64,000 nucleotides of DNA from Corythucha ciliata (Eukaryota > Arthropoda > Insecta > Hemiptera > Tingidae), in the NCBI GenBank assembly GCA_038030265.1, contig CM075942.1, positions 40,328,751-40,392,750 on the forward strand, given 5' to 3'. Shown here one piece after another: positions 56,735 through 64,000 of this stretch. The translations under genes and the position numbers were made by a program. Each line of letters starts with the position of its first letter. Position 1 is the first letter of the stretch. The notes below the pieces were generated by a model, which worked only from the letters and a program-made list of their open reading frames with translations, did not search any database and was not told the DNA's origin.

Positions 56735-57959
56735 CGGGGAGGGCAGGTGGACCGGAGCGCGATCAAGCGGATTTATGTGAAGGAGTCCCGGGGAGATTGA
56801 AGGTTTCGGTGTCATAGGTTTCCCATACAAATTGAGAATAGTAACGTGGTTGATTGCTCCAGATAGTGGTTTTTTATTTTATAATTAGTTTTGATTTGCT
56901 CAAATTGTGTTGCAAAAGGGTGACAATCAAGCCTTACTGTGACCTGTATCTAAAACGAACGTTTCCGTTGACGGAATCAGGTAGGATTGATGTGTTTTTG
57001 GTTGCCACTGGGGACGTAAACGTAGAGCTTGTGAACAGGGCCTTACACCATACCAAGGTGACTAAACTTTCTATAGGTGCCGCAGATCTTCGGCCATTAC
57101 TGTCCTTCACCTACGTCATGAGCAGTCCCAACCGCCTTTGCGCTTGACCCAGTACATTATTAATTGTTATTGGGCTGTGATTTTTTAGCATTCATATACT
57201 TCAATTTCAAAATTAACTTGCTCTGCTGCTCTAGGGTAAGCAATCGGGAGTAAAGGACTGCTGGTGACGTCAGTCCCCACCCCTCCAGCCTGACGGACAG
57301 GGGGAAATCTGCGGCACCTATAGAAGAGTTTAGTCACCTTGCACTATACTTTCTGTGGAGTCTATGCAGCCAAACAAATTTACTCCCTCGAAAAATGAAG
57401 CATTTTTATAGGTTGCATTGACACCACACAACACAAACACAGAGCATGTGAATAGGGCCTTACACTATACTTTCTCTAGAAACTGCGCTCAACTATCAAT
57501 GTACGTAACGGCTGTCCGACAAGCATATTTAAGAAAGTTCAAAAATGAATTATTTGGAATTAATGTAAGTCGCAACTCATGATTTAGTAGCAGCTAGCCT
57601 ATTGCCAACGGCTATAAAATTCGCAATAAACACTAATCTTCCGGCGAGGGAAGATGTGAAGGCTGAGGCCATCCTTCGTTCCCAAGTGGCAACCAAAAAC
57701 ACATCAATCCTACCTGATTCCGTCAACCGAAACGTTCGATTTAGATACAGGTCACAGTGAGGCTTGATTGTCACCCTTTTGCAACACAATTCGAGCAAAT
57801 CAAAACTAATTAGAAAATAAAAAACCACTTCCTGGAGCAATCAACCACGTTGCTATTCTCAATTTGTATGGGAAACCTATGACACCGAAACCTTCAATCT
57901 CCCCCGGACTTCTTCACTTAAATCCGCCTGAGCGCGCTCCGGTCCACCTGCCCGCCCCG
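56735..57959. mobile_element. Foldback element with CGGGGCGGGCAGG ends, full copy
   Basis: Inverted arms run from CGGGGAGGGCAGGTGGACCG to the reverse at 57959. They share ACGGAATCAGGTAGGATTGA and CCATACAAATTGAGAATAG. The left arm lacks the segment around CTTCCCTCGCCGG that the right arm keeps. A CAAGGTGACT element is inserted at 57054-57341. Confidence 0.8.
57054..57341 (+). mobile_element. CAAGGTGACT hAT-like miniature element, nested
   Basis: Intact ends CAAGGTGACT and AGTCACCTTG with 8-bp flanks CACCATAC and CACTATAC (7 of 8 match) lie inside the foldback 56735-57959. Same family as 39547-39824 and 41193-41457. Confidence 0.85.
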
Positions 57960-58176
57960 CAATTACACACCCACTGTTATTATTCACCTAGAGATGACGA
58001 GAGGGGAATTTATCACTTTTTCATTGATCAAGTATCAAATAGCAATGTTTTTGTTGGGTGAGGCCTGATAACAGATGGTGTGTAGTAATGGCGACCGACT
58101 TCACGAAAAATGCGTTTCACTCCCTCCAATTGTTCCTACCTCCTTGGGTTTAACAATGATTCAAGTTCTGTTATTA

Positions 58177-59161
58177 TAGACCAAGAGCCAGCGACGTAAA
58201 AAGTGCAACCATTTGCATACTTTTGTTACCCAGCGCATAAAATCGAGAATAATTCCCCAATAGTGGGAAAAATTGTCTGCCTTCATTTGGACGTGACGAA
58301 ACCGGTGGCAGACGGCATCAAAGATTCACTTGTGGGGAGAAGTAACAAAAATTCCGGCCAGACGGCAAAGACGTTTTATTCTCGTGATAACGCATTGGAA
58401 GATATTGGGAAATGAATATTACGTTTCATCCTCACGGGTCCTACGGCTGCGTGGCAAAGGAAAAGTCGAAAACCCCTTTGATTTGAAGTACTGCTTGTCG
58501 GTGTCAGGGTATACGGGGCCTATTTGAAGAAGAGGGACGAAAAATTCTAGTATCGAATCCTTTTTTTTTATTCGATGCATTTTGAAAGATCCCATCGGCT
58601 GTACTCTGATTTACGGCGCATGGAAAATGCGTATTATGAATTTTCATATTTCGTGGTGAAAGTAACCATAATTTTACACACACTGCAGCCTAAAACATTT
58701 TTTGGGGTGTGTTCTTACCTGAAGTGACACTGCTTTTCTACGATAGCATAAAAACTGTTCTTCATAGATTTTTTTAAAATATTTTTTTCAGATTTCTCAT
58801 CTATTTTCCCCCAGAAAACAGTACCCTGGCACCGAAAACCGATACTTCAAATTAGAGGGTTTTAAGCTTTCACGACTTTGCCATTGGCTCGACTCCATAG
58901 AACGTGATATCATTAAATGTAATATGCATTTCCCCGTAATTTTCAATGTATAATCACGTGAAGAGAACGTCTTTGCCGTATGATCGGAATTTGTGTTACT
59001 TCTCCCCAGAAGTGAATCTTTGATGCCGTCTGCCACCGGTTTCGTCACGTCCAAATGGAGGCAGACAATTTTTCCCACTATTGGGGAATTATTCTCGATT
59101 TTATGCGCTGGGTAAGAAAAGTATGCAAATTGCACTTTTTTCGTCGCTGGCTCTTGGTCTA
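58177..59161. mobile_element. Foldback element, TAG...CTA family, TTA duplication
   Basis: Ends TAGACCAAGAGCCAGCGAC and GTCGCTGGCTCTTGGTCTA are perfect inverted repeats starting arms of about 350 bp, with TTA on both sides (58174-58176, 59162-59164). Both arms read as a similar 65-110-codon frame (KIENNSPIVGKIVCLHLDV...), on opposite strands. Confidence 0.85.
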
Positions 59162-60304
59162 TTAGTAGGTACCATTAACGTCTTCGTGCAAGCAAACTTT
59201 CTTTTTTTTTTTCTTGAACGACTATTGTTATTAGGGCACTGCCGCCTATTCTTCCCTAACCCAGAGAAGAAGAGATCCAGAGAAGTGGTCGGAAGTGGTC
59301 TACGAGACTCCTTTTGAAATGCGTGGATAACACTAGTCTAGAGTCAAGCTAGAAAGTGACCACGTGGGCTATTATTGCAGCATCAATCAATAAGGAGAGG
59401 ACAGAATAACAAAAACCTAGTGCCAGTGGTCCAATATACAAAACGGTTCGTCCGGATTCTCTACGTTAATGAAGTTATTCCCTTTATGTATTACATATTT
59501 CCCCCCAAAGCCCAAAGGGCGAGCGTTTTTCCTGCCACCACAAAGCCGAGATGTCCGAGAATTTCTAAATTCACAACTTTTTTAAAGTAGATATTATGTT
59601 CTTGGAAGAACATTATTAATGCAATTGGGCATTGAAATCACAAGGGATGCACCCAATTTGTTCACAGTCATGCTAATAAGTACATTCTCGCTCATAAATA
59701 CAACCACTCCACACAAATATACAAGTGCTCGGCTCATGCACGCAAATAAATATTATGTACTTCTAAAAAAAAAGTCACGAGGAGGCAGGTTGTTATAAAG
59801 AGCGCTCTCTTCCTCATGTTAAAAGTCATTCCATTTCAACCCGCTCTTAGCCAGGTTATGGTTCCATCTGAGCGGGCTCTACGAAGCCACAAGAGCAGAC
59901 CCAGAGCACTTTTGAAATGGTGAAAGGAAAACGGTAAAGGTAAAAGAAACAAAGAGACAAATACGACCATCTTGAATTCTGTGAAGGGAGAAACAGTTTT
60001 TCGAACGGAATTTCAGGCGGAATTGACGAAGGATATACACATAGGAAAGATCAAAAGGAGAGTAAGATTATTTACGAAGGAACAGAAAATTGTAGCTCGT
60101 CCACATGGTGTTGGAACGTCACATCCATTCTTTACGTAGTGTATACCGCAGAGATTTTCTTTCTCAACACGCGCACGGCTGAAATTTGGGGAGCCCCGGC
60201 TGATACACGTTACAGCTAGACGTAAACCACCTATGACCGAAGTTCAACGACTGGCAATTTATCCTAGCATAAAATATTGTTGTTCTTGGCAGGGATTTTT
60301 TTTA
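59162..60304. other. No supported gene
   Basis: Unstructured AT-rich sequence between the foldback and composite repeat B. Confidence 0.45.
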
Positions 60305-60442
60305 GTGCATTTCATTCTGAAAATGCACTATTGGTCTCGTCGTGATGGTGGCAAACATGGGTCATGTCATGTTTTTTTCATGTTTCAGAACCTCTAGAAC
60401 ACGAATTCAGTGGTCTCCGGAATTCATATATATTTCTTTATA

Positions 60443-60805
60443 CAGGGTGCGGCAGATAATGTGGACCACCCATTTTTCTCCGCTATTATTGATGATATTG
60501 GAATGGTGCTCGGAGTTATGTCCCCTTGATCTTAGGTGAGGATTTCATATTTCATAAAGTTAGGTCAAATTTGGGCCCTACCGGGGCTCAATAAAAATTT
60601 TTGGGCTACAGATATGAAATCCTCACCTCATCATATTTCATAAAGTTAGGTCAAATTTGGGCCCTACCCGGGCTCAATAAAAATTTTTGGGCTACAGATA
60701 TGAAATCCTCACCTAAGATCAAGGGGACATAACTCCGAGCACCATTCCAATATCATCAATAATAGCGGAGAAAAATGGGTGGTCCACATTATCTGCCGCA
60801 CCCCG
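60443..60805. mobile_element. 363-bp foldback with CAGGGTGCGGCAG ends
   Basis: Arms of about 100 bp (CAGGGTGCGGCAGATAATGT... / ...CATTATCTGCCGCACCCCG) flank two tandem units of about 85 bp containing GTTAGGTCAAATTTGGGCCC. TA flanks on both sides, in the TA-rich site of composite repeat B. Confidence 0.85.
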
Positions 60806-61313
60806 TATATATATATCTTTATGGCCGTTTCCTTGTTAGCACGATAACTCTCGTAGAAGTAAATTTAGCGGAACGCGCTTTGGCACAAAAATCAGTAGTC
60901 ATAAGACACCGGTCGGTATTGCATTTGGGCCAAATCGGTCAAGGTGGAGGGGGGTAAAATAGGGCTTAAAGTCGTCAAAAAATCACCAGTTGATTCTAGA
61001 AGCATCATATTCGGTACGTATACTCCATGTTAGACTAGCCTTTGATTCCCATTTTAATTTTTTGAAAAAGTCAAGGGGGAGGGGGTGGTGCCCCCGGGGT
61101 GGAAGTAAGTGTGAGGCCTTGTTAGCACGATAACTCTCGTAGAAATTAATTTAGCGGAACGCACTTTGGCACAAAAATCAGTAGTCATAAGGCCCCGGTC
61201 GGTATTGCATTTGTGCCAAATCGGTCAAGGTGGAGGGGGAAAAATAGGGGTTGAAATGGTAAAAAAATCACTACAAATCACCCTCCTGATCATCCTGATT
61301 CCAGAAGCATTAT

Positions 61314-63653
61314 TAGTCTAGTAAACGAATGCTTCTTGGAAAGGCATAGATTGAACCAGTTGGTAACTCTAAAGTTGTGATTGGGATTTGTTCGGAGGGG
61401 TCTGGAGATGGTGTACTCAAAAGTCCCCGCCTCTAGCCCACGAGCTAGCTGATGGACGTAGAAAAACGTGCATAATTTTTCACTTTATTACCTGTAGTTC
61501 GTAAACTGTAGGTCCCACCCAACCACTCATAGGATAACAAAACAAAGTTGACACAATTCCTCAAAAATTAGTCTTCGACAAGTTTTTTGTAGCTTCAACC
61601 GCTTAAGAGATAATAGCGTTAAAAGTGACACTATTCTCGAACCCCTTCACTGCTTTTTGGGAACAATGCGTTGTAGCGTCCTCGCCGTTGACGTTACGAC
61701 ATTGATGCATAGCAAAGAAGTTAATCATCATGAAATTCTCTTTACAAAAATCAAAAATGATACTCGCTTATATCCTATAGGTGTCGAGATACACGCAGTA
61801 GGAGAAAATTCCCCAACAACAAAAACTATATTCTTATGGGATGAAAACGGCTATTAGATAAACTAGTTTTGTTAACTTATCACACATTATTTGAAAAATA
61901 GCTTGAACTCATGTGTCTTTAACCGTTTTACGGCTCATTTTACGTCAAAGTTAGCTGTAGATGAGGATATTCGGTCTGTCCGACCCGAGAACTGTTATGA
62001 TCGCGGGGACATGGAAACAAGCGTTCTCATAGCGAAAATTGCTCATGTAAAGGTCCCAGGCAACAAAGAAATTCCAGCGGAACCTTTTTTCTCCTCGGGT
62101 TACTGAAGCAAGCCGAAAACGTACGGCAGAACTTTTACTTGCGTGGTGGGCAACGTGATTTACCTGCAATGTGACTGCAGTCGTACAGATGATTACAGTT
62201 CTTTGGTGTTTTTTTGTTAGTTGTTAATCTCTTTAACCCTAGAACACTAACACTTTTTTACCTGCGCCTATTCCTAACCATGCACCGATATGATATGATG
62301 CCGTTAGTTGTTAATTTCTTTAAAAACTACTATTGTAGGAAAATTATTTGTCTCCACGCTACAACTGAGGAGTGGGTTGGAAAGTGTACGAAATTACCTT
62401 TCTGACGTGTTATTTCTCATAGAAGTCCAATATCAAATAAGTCGAAAAAAATTCTCGTTCTGTAATAGAAAACGTGCCTAAGAAATATCCTAACAATGTT
62501 CGGACGAAGTTATCACCGATTTCTTGAATTGAAGGTAGCTCTTTTAGTTTCAGGCCGAAACTCCTCATTTCATAAGATCGAATGACCTAGTCATAAAATG
62601 AAATCGATTCATTTTTCATGGAGATATCGACCTCAGCATCAAAAAAAAGTGGGAGAAATGAGCAAAATGGGATATACTTGACTTGATTCATCGGCTTTTT
62701 TATTCAAATTTTTTGGCTCAAACTCATAGAGCTATCAAATAATGAGTAGAAGAGAGAAACTCACCATGAACTCCCAAAAACTCAGTTATTCAGAGCCCTT
62801 TTTCTGCCCTCAATGCTCTATACACCCCTCAACACGGTTAGGTTTTCGGCTTGCTTCAGTAAACCGAGAGGAAAAAAGGTTCCGCTGGAATTTCTTTGTT
62901 GCCTGGGACCTTTTCACGAGCAATTTTCGCTATGAGAACGCTTGTTTCCATGTCCCCGCGATCATTACGGTTCTCGGAACGGACAGGCCGAATATCCTCA
63001 TCTACAGCTAACTTTGACGTAAAATGAGCCTTAAAACGGTTAAAGACACATTAGTTCAAGCTATTTTTCAAATTACCTGTGATAAGTTAACAAAACTAGT
63101 TCATCTAATAGCCGTTTTCATCCAATTAACAGGACCATCCCATAAGAATACAGTTTTTGTTGTTAGGGAATTTTCTCCTACTGCGTGTATCTCGACACCT
63201 ATCGGAGATAAGCGAGTATCATTTTTGTTTTTTGTAAAGAGAATTTCATGATGATTAACTTCTTTGCTATGCATCAATGTCGCAACGTCAACGGCGAGGA
63301 CGCCGTTGTTTTTGTTCACAAAAAGCAGTGAAGGGGTTCGAGAATAGTGTCACTTTTAACGCTATTATCTCTTAAGCGGTTGAAGCTACAAAAATCTTGT
63401 CGAAGACTAATTTTTGAGGAATTTTGTCAACTTTGTTTTGTTATCTTATAAGTTTTTGGGTGGGACCTAGAGTTTACGAACTACAGGTAATAAAGTGAAA
63501 AATTATGCACGTTTTGCTACGTCCAGCAGCTAGCTCGTGGGCTAGAGGCGGGGACTTTTGGGTACACCATCTCCAGACCCCTCCGAACAAATCCCAATCA
63601 CAACTTTGGAGTTACCAGCTGGTTCAATCTACTACCTTTCTTTTACTAGACTA
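61314..63653. mobile_element. Foldback element, TAG...CTA family, TAT duplication
   Basis: Ends TAGTCTAGTAAACGAA and ...TTTTACTAGACTA bound arms of about 810 bp (61314-62120; 62835-63653). The perfect 3-bp duplication TAT (61311-61313, 63654-63656) interrupts a composite repeat whose empty version (AGAAGCATCATATTCGG-like) is in copies A and B. The spacer of about 710 bp shows no gene. Confidence 0.85.
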
Positions 63654-64000
63654 TATATTCGGTATGATGATTCCATTTTGAAATAGCCTTTGATTCCCAT
63701 TAAGTTCAGCTTAAACAAACCCGGCAGCAAACAGTACGAGGGAGGGTCAAATATTAACGAAACAAATCATGGTCTCAACATTACTACTTCTGGGACGGCT
63801 TAGGGTATCCGTATACAAAATGAAATGCACTCTTTCCGACCGCCAGCTGCCGGAGCGAAATTTTTTTTTTTAATTAGAGAAGGTTTCTAAAATAAGGAAA
63901 AAGCCTTTAATAAAATGCCACTATTTTTTAACAGCCCTAAGGTGCCACTGCCTCTGTGAACTTCTTAATGAGCAAACCTCATACTACCATATAAGGTAGA

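Larger units (their letters stand above)
60305..63870 (-). repeat. Composite repeat, copy B (twice interrupted)
   Basis: Reverse-oriented copy of 31566-32702. Its 3' part is at 60305-60440, the tandem block at about 60828-61313, and its 5' start (GGCTTAGGGTATCCGTATAC, CGACCGCCAGCTGCCGGAGC) at about 63795-63866. It is interrupted at 60443-60805 and 61314-63653. Confidence 0.75.

Noticed and set aside
61657..61857. Open frame repeated at 63101-63319
   Set aside because: The two frames are the same DNA in the inverted arms of the foldback 61314-63653, not a gene pair.

Overview
This is an intron- and transposon-dominated stretch of an AT-rich animal nuclear genome. It is very probably from an insect: two exon groups match the juvenile-hormone receptor Methoprene-tolerant (Met), a bHLH-PAS protein. 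A hemipteran is my best guess, from the mix of Crypton, THAP and miniature-element families; the species is not proven. Almost every long open frame here is a chance frame or the shadow of a repeat.

Genes. On the minus strand, 37697-37863 encodes a Met-type bHLH domain, 37524-37606 the linker, and 8528-8617 the start of PAS-A. If these belong to one gene, a single intron of about 28.9 kb (8618-37523) separates linker from PAS. Inside it, on the plus strand, lies an apparently intact two-coding-exon gene (15172-16229) for a secreted, cysteine-free 328-residue precursor cut into six units by Lys-Arg sites. The same intron holds a four-exon Crypton-like tyrosine recombinase (29816-31204, minus strand, one frameshift). 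A decayed THAP-domain exon lies at 46394-46576, and a possible unidentified coding exon at 56545-56664.

Mobile DNA. Six large foldback elements (9535-10997, 25553-27941, 28219-29049, 33015-34683, 58177-59161, 61314-63653) share terminal repeats beginning TAG and have perfect 3-bp target duplications. One (25553-27941) carries what looks like an intron-containing host-gene fragment. Two hAT-like elements with perfect 8-bp duplications span 29407-34724 (it carries the Crypton gene) and 39389-41674. Several short hAT-like families (ends AGAGAACC/GCCTTA and CAAGGTGACT), TA-target elements, tRNA-related SINEs and a composite repeat in at least four copies (31566-32702, 43540-45303, 47766-47903, 60305-63870) fill much of the rest. 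Nesting is two to three levels deep and gives a relative insertion order.

Remaining stretches (about 6.2-8.5, 11.4-13.5, 14-15.1, 16.4-20, 22.4-24.2, 35.7-37.5, 37.9-39.2, 48.4-50.7, 52.3-55.3 and 59.2-60.3 kb) show no gene I can support.
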